DNA from: Nitrospirota bacterium
GTDB lineage: Bacteria > Nitrospirota > Nitrospiria > SBBL01 > JAADHI01
DNA length: 64,000 nt
Assembly: GCA_029261155.1 (NCBI GenBank)
Contig: JAJDBW010000033.1
Span: 1 to 64,000 of the forward strand
Direction: 5' to 3'
Made by a program: the position numbers and the translations under genes. Under the pieces are notes generated by a model. That model did no database searches and had not been told where the DNA came from. It saw only the letters and a program-made list of their open reading frames with translations. Position 1 is the first letter of the stretch; each line of letters begins with the position of its first letter. Of the stretch, positions 1 to 8,799 are shown piece by piece.

Positions 1-1
1 T

Positions 2-85
2 CTATTTTTCGATACATGGACTCTCCTGGTGCACGCTTTTGGAGGGGGAACGGGTTATTTCTTTGCACTTCAGACATTATACTGA
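2..85 (+). CDS. Possible C-terminal tail of an upstream membrane protein (partial)
   Basis: One forward frame is open from the window edge to a TGA at 83-85 and encodes about 27 hydrophobic, glycine-rich residues including HAFGGGTGYFFALQTLY. This looks like the last membrane segment of a protein that begins outside the window. Another frame is also open here, so the call rests on composition alone. Confidence 0.25.
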   Translation, partial: LFFDTWTLLVHAFGGGTGYFFALQTLY

Positions 86-151
86 AACTAAATTATTTTT
101 AAAATCAAAAACTTAGATGTTTTTCAGCAAGCCCTATTTATTGATCGATTC

Positions 152-1846
152 TTGTTCTCTTTACTTCCAAGCCTCCAACAGTCCCTCGAACGAACAACGC
201 TTAAAAACATTTTTTTCATCCTATCTAGCGCATTATTTTTATGCTTTATGATCTATAGAGAACTAAGGCCTAGCGGTCGCGGTCGGATAGATAACGTGCT
301 GGAAGAACGTAATGAGCACATTGCCCTCGCGATGAAGGTAACCCAAACGGGAACCTGGTCCTGGGATATCAAGACAAATCAAACCTACTGGTCCGATGAA
401 AACTATCTTTTATTGGGGTATGAACCGAGGCAGCTTACATCGAATTACGAAAATTGGGAAAAATGCGTGCACGAGGACGATCTGGAAGAGGTCAAACAAC
501 AAATTCAGCGCGCATTAGAAACAAAAAGCGGTTTCGATTTCGTCTATCGTGCAGTACGCCCGGATGGAAGTTTTATTTGGCTCCAAGATATCGGAGAGAT
601 GTTGCTCAACACTCAAGGAGAAGGCATCGGGATGTATGGCATTCAAATCGATGTGAGTGATCGAAAGCGCGCTGAAGCGAAAGAAAAAAGATTGAACGAA
701 CAGTTGCGGCAAGCCCAAAAAATGGAAGCCATTGGGACCTTGGCAGGGGGTATTGCGCACGATTTCAATAATCTCTTGATGCCCATTATCGGCTACACGG
801 AAATCATTAACACGCAATTCGCCGATCGTCCCGATGTACAATCCGACTTAAACAAAATCCAGGAAGCGGCGTTTCGGGCCCAGGCACTCGTCGTTCAGAT
901 TTTGTCCTTTAGCCGGAGCACCGAAGAAAATAAAGCGCCGCTGCATATTCAGTCCGTCGTGAATGAGGTCTTAGAGTTACTCCAGTCGACAATTCCCACG
1001 GACATCGAGATTCGGGGTCCTTTGCCCGAAAAAGAGCGGCTTGTCCTTGCCGATTCCATCCAGATTCACCAGGTGGTCCTTAACCTTTGCGCCAATGCCT
1101 GCCATGCCATGCGTGCGAAGGGAGGCGTCTTGAGCCTATCAACAGATGAAGTGCAGATCCAGCCCAATGACGAAACCGCCTTGGCATTGGATCTCGCCGC
1201 AGGATCCTATATTCGGCTAAACATTCAGGACACCGGGCAGGGCATGGACGCAGAAACCCTGAAAAAGATTTTTGATCCCTACTTTACCACTAAGGCGAAA
1301 GGTGAAGGGACGGGCCTTGGGCTTTCTGTTGCCCATGGCATTGTTAGGAGTATGAATGGCCTCATCCAAGTGGAAAGTCAACCCGGTGCCGGCACGACAT
1401 TTTCTATTTATTTTCCCAGCTTGGATATCGTCGTACCAGACATAATCGAAAAAGAACAGACGCCAATACCCCGGGGTTCTGAACGGATTTTATTGGTTGA
1501 CGATGATCGGGAAGTCGCGGAATTGGAACAACGCATCCTCGAAAAACTGGGGTATCGGGTGACGATGACAACAAACAGCCAGAACGCATTGGACCGTTTT
1601 GCCTCAGCACCGGATTACTTCGATCTTATTATTACGGATATGAATATGCCTAAACTGTCCGGTGATGCCCTAGCACTGAAAATCTTTTCGATACGGCCGC
1701 AGATGCCCATTCTCCTGTGTACGGGTTTCAGCGACCGGATCGACGGGGAAAAGGCGAAGTCCATGGGCATCCGCGCGTTCATAATGAAACCCGTTCGTCA
1801 GGAGGTGCTGGCCCAATCTGTAAGAGAAGCCTTAGGCGCGTGGTAA
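152..1846 (+). CDS. PAS-domain hybrid histidine kinase with C-terminal receiver
   Basis: This is an inner-membrane sensor kinase of 564 residues from a TTG start. One hydrophobic segment lies at about 19-37. A PAS/PAC sensor follows (about 55-175, ending DVSDRKRAE), then a HisKA domain with the phosphoacceptor in GGIAHDFNNLL (His203). The HATPase domain has an N box near 311-315, DTGQG at 360-364 and GTGLGL near 387. A receiver domain starts near 445 with Asp496 as the expected phosphorylation site. The family autophosphorylates and passes phosphate to its own receiver. No partner regulator lies beside it. It converges on the symporter genes, and kinase/symporter neighbourhoods are known in acetate uptake, but a functional link here is inference. 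The ligand is unknown. Confidence 0.9.
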   Translation: MFSLLPSLQQSLERTTLKNIFFILSSALFLCFMIYRELRPSGRGRIDNVLEERNEHIALAMKVTQTGTWSWDIKTNQTYWSDENYLLLGYEPRQLTSNYENWEKCVHEDDLEEVKQQIQRALETKSGFDFVYRAVRPDGSFIWLQDIGEMLLNTQGEGIGMYGIQIDVSDRKRAEAKEKRLNEQLRQAQKMEAIGTLAGGIAHDFNNLLMPIIGYTEIINTQFADRPDVQSDLNKIQEAAFRAQALVVQILSFSRSTEENKAPLHIQSVVNEVLELLQSTIPTDIEIRGPLPEKERLVLADSIQIHQVVLNLCANACHAMRAKGGVLSLSTDEVQIQPNDETALALDLAAGSYIRLNIQDTGQGMDAETLKKIFDPYFTTKAKGEGTGLGLSVAHGIVRSMNGLIQVESQPGAGTTFSIYFPSLDIVVPDIIEKEQTPIPRGSERILLVDDDREVAELEQRILEKLGYRVTMTTNSQNALDRFASAPDYFDLIITDMNMPKLSGDALALKIFSIRPQMPILLCTGFSDRIDGEKAKSMGIRAFIMKPVRQEVLAQSVREALGAW

Positions 1847-2026
1847 TTATCGTGAGTCCGGTGTTTGCGACAGAAACTGATAGTCAAAGCTAGGCAGGGC
1901 GACCAGAGGAAGAATACCCGCTGCACGGTTCGCAACGGCCGACACGGAAAGCATGACGGGAAATCGGAAGGGCAAGGTCCTGGGCATGAGACGGTTTTTT
2001 AATCGCAGAGATATCGCTTCAACCCT

Positions 2027-3700
2027 TTAGGGCATGCGGATACTTTCGACCAACTCTTGGATTTCGGGGGGTGGGGGCGGAGTCCGATAGGAAACCAGGT
2101 TGGCGACAAGAACATTGAGCAACATGCCCACCGTGCCGATACCTTCCGGCGAAATGCCGAACCACCAGTGTGCCGCATGGTTGGTTTCTGGAGACACGAA
2201 TTTAAAATAGACGATGTAGCTTGCCGTGAACAGTAGGCCGACGACCATGCCGCTAATCGCCCCGTATTTGTTCATCCGTTTCGAAAAAATCCCCATAATA
2301 ATCGCCGGAAAAAAAGAAGCCGCCGCCAGGCCGAAGGCGAAGGCCACCACCTGCGCAACAAAACCGGGGGGATGCAGGCCGAAGTAACCGGCGATGCACA
2401 CGGCCACTCCCGCCGCGATCCGCGCGGCCGCCAGTTCCCGTTCGGGACTGATTTCCGGATATAACTCCCGCTTTAAAAGATCGTGCGCGATAGAGGTCGA
2501 GATCACCAAGAGCAGGCCCGCCGCCGTGGAGAGCGCTGCCGCCAAGCCCCCCGCCGCAACCAAACCCACCACCCAATTGGGGAGCCCTGCGATCTCCGGG
2601 TTGGCGAGTACCATAATGTCGCGATCAATGGTGAGTTCGTTTTCGAGATCCGACTTCGGTCCGCGATACTGAATCAATCCGTCCTTATTTTTATCCTCGA
2701 AAGCAATCAAGCCCGTCGCCTCCCAATTTTTAAACCACTTGGGCGCTTTTGCGTATTCCGCATCCGAAATCGTCGTCAAGAGATTCGTCCGGGCGAAGGC
2801 GGCGACGGCAGGCGCGGTCGTATAAAGCAAGGCGATAAAAAGAAGGGCCCAGCCTGCGGAACTGCGCGCATCGGAAACCTTGGGCACGGTATAAAAACGA
2901 ACGATCACATGCGGGAGGCCCGCCGTACCGACCATGAGGGATGCGGTGATAAAAAAGACATCGATGGTCGACTTGCTGCCGTCCGTATAGGTATTAAAAC
3001 CCAGCTCCTGATTCAGGCCGTTGAGCCGGTCGAGCAGAAAGGTGCCGGAGCCGTCGGTCAGGGTACCGCCGAAACCCAATTGTGGGATGGGCGTGCCGGT
3101 CATCATCAACGAAATAAAAATGGCGGGCACGAGGTAGGCGAAGATGAGTACGCAATATTGGGCGACCTGCGTATAGGTAATGCCCTTCATGCCGCCGAGT
3201 ACGGCGTAGAAAAAGACGATGCCCATGCCGATAAGCACACCCACCGTGATGTTGACGTTTAAGAAACGCGAGAAGACGATGCCGACGCCGCGCATCTGTC
3301 CGGCGACGTAGGTGAAGGAGACAAAGATGGCGCAGACGATGGCGACAAAGCGGGCAAGCTGCGAATAATAGCGGTCGCCCACGAAGTCGGGCACGGTGAA
3401 TTTTCCGAATTTGCGCAGATAGGGCGCGAGTAGCAAGGCGAGCAGGACGTAACCGCCCGTCCAACCCATGAGATAGACCGATCCGTCGCGGCCCATGAAA
3501 GAGATGAGGCCCGCCATCGAAATGAAGGAGGCGGCGCTCATCCAATCGGCGGCGGTGGCCATGCCGTTGAGCACGGGCGGCACGTGGCTGCCGGCGACGT
3601 AGAAATCTTGCCGAGAGCGGGCCTTGGCCCAGATGGCGATACCGATGTAGAGGGTGAAAGAGGCGCCGACCATGATATAGGTCCAGGCTTGCACGCTCAT
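2027..3700 (-). CDS. Sodium/solute symporter, large subunit (VC_2705/ActP-like SSS family)
   Basis: The 557-residue protein is a polytopic sodium:solute symporter with about 13 predicted membrane helices. It opens with the SSS-type first helices (SRQDFYVAGSHVPP, then AADWMSAASFISMAG) and has the conserved PDFVGDRY segment. The paired DUF4212 gene identifies the VC_2705 subfamily, which resembles ActP acetate/cation symporters. The substrate is probably a small monocarboxylate, but this cannot be read from the sequence. Its ATG overlaps the stop of the small-subunit gene by four bases, implying translational coupling. Proline-rich residues (TPPPPPEIQELV) form the cytoplasmic tail. Confidence 0.9.
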   Translation of the reverse strand: MSVQAWTYIMVGASFTLYIGIAIWAKARSRQDFYVAGSHVPPVLNGMATAADWMSAASFISMAGLISFMGRDGSVYLMGWTGGYVLLALLLAPYLRKFGKFTVPDFVGDRYYSQLARFVAIVCAIFVSFTYVAGQMRGVGIVFSRFLNVNITVGVLIGMGIVFFYAVLGGMKGITYTQVAQYCVLIFAYLVPAIFISLMMTGTPIPQLGFGGTLTDGSGTFLLDRLNGLNQELGFNTYTDGSKSTIDVFFITASLMVGTAGLPHVIVRFYTVPKVSDARSSAGWALLFIALLYTTAPAVAAFARTNLLTTISDAEYAKAPKWFKNWEATGLIAFEDKNKDGLIQYRGPKSDLENELTIDRDIMVLANPEIAGLPNWVVGLVAAGGLAAALSTAAGLLLVISTSIAHDLLKRELYPEISPERELAAARIAAGVAVCIAGYFGLHPPGFVAQVVAFAFGLAAASFFPAIIMGIFSKRMNKYGAISGMVVGLLFTASYIVYFKFVSPETNHAAHWWFGISPEGIGTVGMLLNVLVANLVSYRTPPPPPEIQELVESIRMP

Positions 3701-3984
3701 GGGCGAGGCGCCTTTTGTTCATCGACATTGAATTGCTTGTCGAGCTTTTTCATGAGTTTCACGTAGACGAAGATTAAGATCACAAAGACGTAGATCGCGC
3801 CTTGCTGGGCAAACCAAAAGCCCAGATAAAACCCGCCGATCCGGATGCGATTAAGCGCATCGACAAAAAGGATGCCGAAGCCGTAGGAAACCAAGAACCA
3901 AATCGAGAGAAGCACCGATAGATAGCGCAGGTTTTTCTTCCAATAGGCGTCTTGAGAACTAAGCTTCTGCATGAATCGACTCAT
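3697..3984 (-). CDS. Symporter small subunit (DUF4212)
   Basis: This 95-residue protein has two hydrophobic segments (about 21-43 and 55-77) separated by the motif GGFYLGFWFAQQG, which is typical of DUF4212 proteins. The family is the obligate small partner of VC_2705-type sodium/solute symporters and probably sits with it in the inner membrane. The gene immediately precedes and overlaps the large-subunit gene. It lies about 80 bases downstream of a diguanylate cyclase gene on the same strand, so all three may be co-transcribed. Confidence 0.9.
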   Translation of the reverse strand: MSRFMQKLSSQDAYWKKNLRYLSVLLSIWFLVSYGFGILFVDALNRIRIGGFYLGFWFAQQGAIYVFVILIFVYVKLMKKLDKQFNVDEQKAPRP

Positions 3985-4067
3985 TCGGATGAAGCGCTGG
4001 GATAGGATGAATCATGGCGGGGAGATGGTATCTGGATCGATGGATTTATTCAAGCGGACGGCAAGTA

Positions 4068-5159
4068 TTAGCGGAGGTCGTCTTCGTTGAGGGCTCTGTT
4101 CTTCCCGCTCCGTTTGGCCTGGTAGAGGGCCTTGTCGGCGCGTTCAATAATGGACTCCACGGTATCCTGTTTTTGAAAGCTGCTCACGCCGATGCTCACG
4201 CTAAAGCGCAAGGGCGGATTTTGCCTCGAATCGTCCAGGGCATATTGCGTCCCCGCGATCTCTTTGCAGATGGCCTGCGCTTTTTTTGTCGCCTGTTTCA
4301 GATTGGCGCCGGGGAGCACCATGACGAATTCCTCACCGCCGTAGCGGGCTAAAAAGTCGTCGCCTCGAATCAGATTTTTGCATTTTTGAACCAGGGCCAT
4401 AATGACGCGGTCTCCCACGCGGTGTCCATGGGTATCGTTGATCTGCTTAAAATCGTCGATGTCCAGCATCAGCAACGAAAAGGCGGGCTTGGCACTCGAA
4501 ACCAGGGACATGATATGGGCATCGAAAGCGGCGCGATTGTAGGCGCCCGACAAGCCGTCGGTTAAAGAGGCGTCCTTGGTTTTCTTGAGCTCGGTCTTTA
4601 AATCTTCAACCTCGTTGGAAAGAAACTGCATTTGTTTGGCGTCTCGGCCTTTTTTCTCCTTCACAATGTTTTTCAGTAGGGCCACTTCCGCTTCCAATTC
4701 CGACTTGAGTTTGCGGATATCGTCGAGTTGCGACATTTTTTCCAACTTGAGACTTTCTTCCTGAATCCGAAGGTTAAAGTCCTGATTTTCGCTGTCGAGG
4801 GTGGCGATCCCCGAGGAAAGGATCTGGATAATATTTTTAAACTCGGTGTCTTTATGGCTAAAATAGTCTCTCTCCCTGCTAATAAAGTCGGGGATCTCCG
4901 ATTTACTGGTTTCAAACAGGCGCATGAGCTTTTTAGTTTTTTCGTTGGATTCGAAACGCTGAGAAAGAAGGTCGATGGTTTCTTTATATTCGTCGGCGCG
5001 AATTTCCTTCAGATCGAAGGAAAAATCTTTGAGGTAACGGAACAAAATCAAAATCGTCAGGAGGTAGAATTGATTTTTCTCCTGCGCACTTCGGTATTCA
5101 CGCTCAAGATCTTTTGAGGTGGGGAGGATTTGCGTTTTTTTACGTGTAAAAAATCCCAT
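4068..5159 (-). CDS. Diguanylate cyclase with N-terminal coiled coil
   Basis: This cytoplasmic protein of 363 residues has about 190 N-terminal residues rich in Lys, Glu and Leu that look like coiled coil, followed by a GGDEF domain. The catalytic motif is GGEEF (274-278). An RGDD inhibitory I-site lies at 265-268, exactly five residues upstream, so product inhibition by cyclic di-GMP is expected. There is no receiver, PAS or membrane segment, so control probably comes through the coiled coil. The gene lies upstream of the DUF4212/symporter pair on the same strand. Whether cyclic di-GMP production and transport are linked is unknown. Confidence 0.9.
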   Translation of the reverse strand: MGFFTRKKTQILPTSKDLEREYRSAQEKNQFYLLTILILFRYLKDFSFDLKEIRADEYKETIDLLSQRFESNEKTKKLMRLFETSKSEIPDFISRERDYFSHKDTEFKNIIQILSSGIATLDSENQDFNLRIQEESLKLEKMSQLDDIRKLKSELEAEVALLKNIVKEKKGRDAKQMQFLSNEVEDLKTELKKTKDASLTDGLSGAYNRAAFDAHIMSLVSSAKPAFSLLMLDIDDFKQINDTHGHRVGDRVIMALVQKCKNLIRGDDFLARYGGEEFVMVLPGANLKQATKKAQAICKEIAGTQYALDDSRQNPPLRFSVSIGVSSFQKQDTVESIIERADKALYQAKRSGKNRALNEDDLR

Positions 5160-5414
5160 TTTTTCTCCGGCAGGTGGCCAACTGCATTTGCCGCTACGAA
5201 ACCGCTATTCAATAGTATAGCATGCAATTTCATCCGTATTGCCGGTAAAGGCCTGTAAAATAGTCCCCTAAATCGCAGATTGCCCCGTTGTCATTTTCGT
5301 AGAAAATATGTTATTGTGCCGCGATTCAGAACGCGGATATGCATACCTCAATGATCCCAAAAATGACCTTGATAGTCGATTTTCCCTGCATCTTAAACAT
5401 AATTCGGAGTGGGC

Positions 5415-6134
5415 ATGACCAAGGCTAAGTACCGGAGAGTCTTACTAAAGGTAAGTGGCGAGGTTTTGGCCGGTGAAGAGGGCTTTGGGATTAGCCCCAA
5501 GATGATCGACCTGATCGCCGAGCAGATTAAAGACATGGTGGCGATGGGGGTGGAAACCGCTGTGGTTATCGGTGGGGGAAATATCTTCCGTGGGATCGCC
5601 GGGAGCGCCGCAGGCATGGAGCGGACTTCGGCCGACTACATGGGTATGCTTGCAACTGTACTCAACGCCCTGGCCCTGCAAAACCTCCTGGAGACAAAAG
5701 GCGTTTACACCCGCGTCCAATCGGCGATCGAGATGAAAGAGTTGGCCGAAGGTTATATCCGCCGAAAGGCCATCCGGCATTTGGAGAAAAAGCGCGTGGT
5801 TATTTTTGCGGCCGGCACAGGGAACCCCTATTTTTCCACCGACACAGCCGCTGTTTTACGTGCCATGGAAATTAATGCCCAGGTTATTTTAAAGGGGACC
5901 AAGGTCGATGGGGTTTTCGATAGAGATCCGATGAAAGATCCGAATGCAAAAAAATTCGATGAATTGAGTTATTTGGATGTCATCGCGAAGGGTTTGAAAA
6001 TCATGGATTCTACCGCAGTGACCCTTTGCATGGACAATAATCTACCTCTGATTGTGTTCAACATCAAGGAAAAGGAAAATATACGCAAGGTCTTGATGGG
6101 AGAAGCGATCGGGACGCGGGTTAGAAAGCAGTGA
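5415..6134 (+). CDS. pyrH: UMP kinase
   Basis: UMP kinase phosphorylates UMP to UDP in pyrimidine nucleotide synthesis. The protein (239 residues) is a typical amino-acid-kinase-fold PyrH with KVSGE near the N-terminus, [10 protein letters not shown], the [13 protein letters not shown] segment and [11 protein letters not shown]. The ATG at 5415 is preferred over an in-frame GTG six bases upstream because GGAG lies at 5406-5409. frr follows after ten bases, the usual bacterial order, but rpsB and tsf are not immediately upstream: a divergent diguanylate cyclase gene lies there. Confidence 0.97.
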   Translation: MTKAKYRRVLLKVSGEVLAGEEGFGISPKMIDLIAEQIKDMVAMGVETAVVIGGGNIFRGIAGSAAGMERTSADYMGMLATVLNALALQNLLETKGVYTRVQSAIEMKELAEGYIRRKAIRHLEKKRVVIFAAGTGNPYFSTDTAAVLRAMEINAQVILKGTKVDGVFDRDPMKDPNAKKFDELSYLDVIAKGLKIMDSTAVTLCMDNNLPLIVFNIKEKENIRKVLMGEAIGTRVRKQ

Positions 6135-6144
6135 GGCACGGCAA

Positions 6145-6702
6145 ATGTCGGATGATTTAAAAAAGCTGATGCGTGAAAAAATGGACACCTCCTTGCACCA
6201 TTTAAATAGTGAGCTGGCGACCGTGAGAACCGGGCGCGCCTCCTTGGCCCTCTTTGATTCGGTTCGGGTGAATTTCTACGGCACGCCGACGCCCTTGAGC
6301 CAGATGGCCTCTCTTTCCATTCCCGATAGCCAAACGGTGACGATTCAGCCCTGGGATATTTCCCAGCTCTCCGAGGTCGAAAAAGCGATTATGAACGCCA
6401 ATATGGGTCTTTCGCCCTCGAACGACGGTAAGCTCATCCGTATTGCAATTCCCCCGCTTAGTGAGGAGCGGCGCAAGGAATTGGTAAAGGTCGTTAAGAA
6501 AATGGGTGAAGACTGCCGCATTGCCATTCGTAACTTAAGGCGCGAAACGAACGACAAGTTGAAAAGCCTACAGAAAGAAGGGACCCTCTCGGAAGATCTA
6601 TTCCATACAGAGCAAGGTGAAGTGCAAAAAATTACCGACCAAAAAATCACCAAAGTGGATGAGGTCTTACACAGAAAAGAAACCGAAGTCCTCGAAATCT
6701 GA
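6145..6702 (+). CDS. frr: Ribosome recycling factor
   Basis: Ribosome recycling factor splits post-termination ribosomes together with EF-G. The 185-residue length is standard. Diagnostic segments are LATVRTGRASLALFD, the FYGTPTPLSQMA loop and the C-terminal helix with RKELVKVVKKMGEDCRIAIR. The gene lies ten bases downstream of pyrH and is very probably co-transcribed with it. It ends about 110 bases before alr. Confidence 0.98.
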   Translation: MSDDLKKLMREKMDTSLHHLNSELATVRTGRASLALFDSVRVNFYGTPTPLSQMASLSIPDSQTVTIQPWDISQLSEVEKAIMNANMGLSPSNDGKLIRIAIPPLSEERRKELVKVVKKMGEDCRIAIRNLRRETNDKLKSLQKEGTLSEDLFHTEQGEVQKITDQKITKVDEVLHRKETEVLEI

Positions 6703-6812
6703 CCCCCTTTATTTCGGGAACGGTCGCGCCCGATCTCGATTGAGTCTCATCCCGCCACCCCCTGCTGCAGCCTAAGGTATTGGCGGCCACTCCGCTAAAA
6801 AGGAGTATCCAT

Positions 6813-7940
6813 TTGTCCTCTGAATCCACTGCGTCCAGCATCGCCGAGATCGATTTAAAGGCCCTACTCAGCAACCTCCAACAAATCAGAAAGCAAATCG
6901 GCGATCGCGAAATCCTTGCCGTCGTCAAAGCCAATGCTTACGGCCATGGCGCTTTGCCCATCGCCCAATACCTCAATCAGCACTTAAGCAAGCCGCCGCT
7001 CTGGGCCGTTGCCTTCTTAGAAGAGGGTATTGCTTTGAGAAGCGGTGGCATCTCCGGTCCAATTATATTAATGACCGGCGCGCCGCTGGCACAGGTTAAG
7101 GAGATTGTCGCGCACGATCTTTGTCCGGTTATTTACGACGCGGAGACCCTTCAAGCCTTAAGCCGCACTGCGATGGCCGCACAAAAAGAGATTGCGGTGC
7201 ATGTTAAAATCGACACCGGCATGGGCCGACTGGGCATCTTGCCCGAAAAAGCCCTGACCTTTATCGAGGCCGCAGTAAAGACGCCTGGGATTCGACTCGA
7301 TGGCATCCTAAGTCACTTCGCCCACCCGGACCTCGCCGACGCCGAATTTACCGGCGGCCAGTTGCATGCCTTTCAAAAGGTCATCCACGCCTTGGAACAG
7401 AAGGGCATCAAGATCCCTTATCGACACATGGCCAACAGCGCGGCCGTCGTGGGCTTCAAAGACGCCTACCTCAACCTGATCCGGCCAGGGCTCATGCTCT
7501 ACGGCTATTCCAATATCGAAAATAGAAAGGCCTTCCGCTTGGCACCTGTGATGCGGGTAAAGGCCCGAGTGATCGCCCTCAAAACCATGCCGGCCGGAAC
7601 TTCCATCAGTTACGGCCGGACCTACTTTACCCAACAAGAAAGCCGCATCGCCACGGTGTCCCTCGGATATGCCGATGGCTACCCCTGTTCCCTATCCAAC
7701 CGGTCCGAAATGATTGCCCAGGGTCAGCGCGTTCCGGTCGTCGGCCGGGTGTGCATGGATATGACCATGGTCGATGTGACCTCAGTCCCCACGCTTAAGG
7801 TGGGGGATTGGCTCACCGCAATGGGTGTGGAAGGCGAGCAAAGCATTTGGGCCGACCAACTTGCAAAATGGGCCGATACCCACCCCTACGAAATCCTCTG
7901 CGGATTCGGCCCGCGCGTCCGGCGGCACTACATCTCATAG
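6813..7940 (+). CDS. alr: Alanine racemase
   Basis: This PLP enzyme interconverts L- and D-alanine for peptidoglycan. The PLP lysine is in AVVKANAYGHG (Lys39). The catalytic tyrosine is expected in the SYGRTYF segment, and GYADGYPCSLSNR and GRVCMDMTMVDVT are also conserved. The TTG at 6813 is chosen because AGGAG lies at 6801-6805 with seven-base spacing. An in-frame TTG at 6780 lacks a comparable site. The length of 375 residues is normal. Confidence 0.95.
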   Translation: MSSESTASSIAEIDLKALLSNLQQIRKQIGDREILAVVKANAYGHGALPIAQYLNQHLSKPPLWAVAFLEEGIALRSGGISGPIILMTGAPLAQVKEIVAHDLCPVIYDAETLQALSRTAMAAQKEIAVHVKIDTGMGRLGILPEKALTFIEAAVKTPGIRLDGILSHFAHPDLADAEFTGGQLHAFQKVIHALEQKGIKIPYRHMANSAAVVGFKDAYLNLIRPGLMLYGYSNIENRKAFRLAPVMRVKARVIALKTMPAGTSISYGRTYFTQQESRIATVSLGYADGYPCSLSNRSEMIAQGQRVPVVGRVCMDMTMVDVTSVPTLKVGDWLTAMGVEGEQSIWADQLAKWADTHPYEILCGFGPRVRRHYIS

Positions 7941-8346
7941 CCCTTCCGAGTCCTCCTCACGATATAAGCTCAGCGCCCATCGCATAAAGTGACGTAAAAA
8001 CTTACAATAATGATGTGGTGACTTGTCGATACACAAGAGAATGATTTTGTTTCGATATTTTCAAAACAGAGTCTCCTCGCCTGACTCAGCGCTTTCTTCA
8101 TGTCGATCTGATTTACACTTTTTAGTTTTCCCTCTTACTGGAATACATCGGTCTCCAGCGCTTCCTTTTTAAGCCTGAGGTTAAAATTCTTCGTGAATTC
8201 AATTTGATATTTGAACAGGGCGCAATGGGTTTTTAGTGGCTTGTCATTTGGCCTATTTTTTGTATATATAGCGAGTGTTGCACAGACCGATTTACTGAAA
8301 AAATCGGGCTAAAACCCACTGTACGCGGTCCCTGGAGTGACCGAAA
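7941..8346 (+). other. Intergenic region upstream of the PEP-CTERM gene
   Basis: About 405 A+T-rich bases with no convincing gene on either strand. The 3' part holds a candidate sigma-70 promoter, listed separately. A short inverted repeat (CCGATTT, seven-base loop, AAATCGG) follows in the predicted leader, and a five-base inverted repeat (CGGTC/GACCG) encloses the ribosome-binding site of the next gene. Confidence 0.5.
8241..8268 (+). promoter_or_regulatory. Candidate sigma-70 promoter for the PEP-CTERM gene
   Basis: TTGTCA at 8241-8246 and TATATA at 8263-8268 are separated by 16 bases and lie about 80 bases upstream of the start codon. I looked for a sigma-54 site because many PEP-CTERM genes use one, but the nearest GG pairs are not followed by GC at the right spacing. 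Confidence 0.4.
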
Positions 8347-8577
8347 ATGAATACCATGAAAAAATTGATCCCGATCTTGGTTTTAGCGATGGCCTTTGGA
8401 CTTTATGGAATCGACATCGCTTATGCGAAAAACGATAAAATCAAAGAACAAAAAGAAGAAAAAGTAAAAGAAGAAAAAGAAAACATTAAAACCGCCAAAA
8501 TTCCCGAACCCGCCACCCTTCTTCTGGTCACGAGCGGCTTGCTTGGCCTGGGGCTGGCTCAGAGGAAGAAATCTTAG
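8347..8577 (+). CDS. Minimal PEP-CTERM sorting-domain protein
   Basis: This 76-residue protein has three parts. A signal peptide comes first (MNTMKKLIPILVLAMAFG, cleavage near the AYA at 25-27). It is followed by about 25 mature residues made almost only of Lys, Glu, Ile and Asn. The C-terminal sorting signal has Pro-Glu-Pro at 53-55, a hydrophobic stretch (LLLVTSGLLGLGL) and a basic tail (QRKKS). PEP-CTERM proteins are processed by an exosortase at the inner membrane and are linked to exopolysaccharide or surface structures. No exosortase gene lies in the window. GGAG at 8334-8337 supports the ATG at 8347. A strong terminator follows, so it is probably transcribed alone. Confidence 0.85.
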   Translation: MNTMKKLIPILVLAMAFGLYGIDIAYAKNDKIKEQKEEKVKEEKENIKTAKIPEPATLLLVTSGLLGLGLAQRKKS

Positions 8578-8610
8578 CCCCCTCCTCTAGATAAACTTCT
8601 TCTATTTTTT

Positions 8611-8646
8611 AGTGCCTGTCAGATCACCCGACAGGCACTTTTTTTT
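8611..8646 (+). terminator. Rho-independent terminator after the PEP-CTERM gene
   Basis: A perfect 10-bp stem (AGTGCCTGTC/GACAGGCACT) with a nine-base loop is followed directly by a run of seven Ts. It lies 34 bases after the stop codon. The left flank gives no T run on the other strand, so it acts in the forward direction. Confidence 0.92.
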
Positions 8647-8799
8647 CGTGTGCACCACCTTCGAACGAAATAGTTCCATCGCTTCAGCCGGGTTTCTAAT
8701 CTGTTCCATAAAATAATTCGATCTTCGTTCTTTAGTTTCTTTACAGGATATTGAAAAAAGAATAATATTTGCGTTTAAACATTGAAGAGAGGAACGGAA

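Noticed and set aside
2483-3262. Forward open frame of 259 codons over the symporter gene
   Set aside because: The minus frame is a clear SSS transporter. The forward product is charged, without motifs.
8230-8346. Cyclic di-GMP (GEMM) riboswitch or sigma-54 promoter upstream of the PEP-CTERM gene
   Set aside because: The conserved GEMM core is absent, and the GG pairs are not followed by GC at the sigma-54 spacing.
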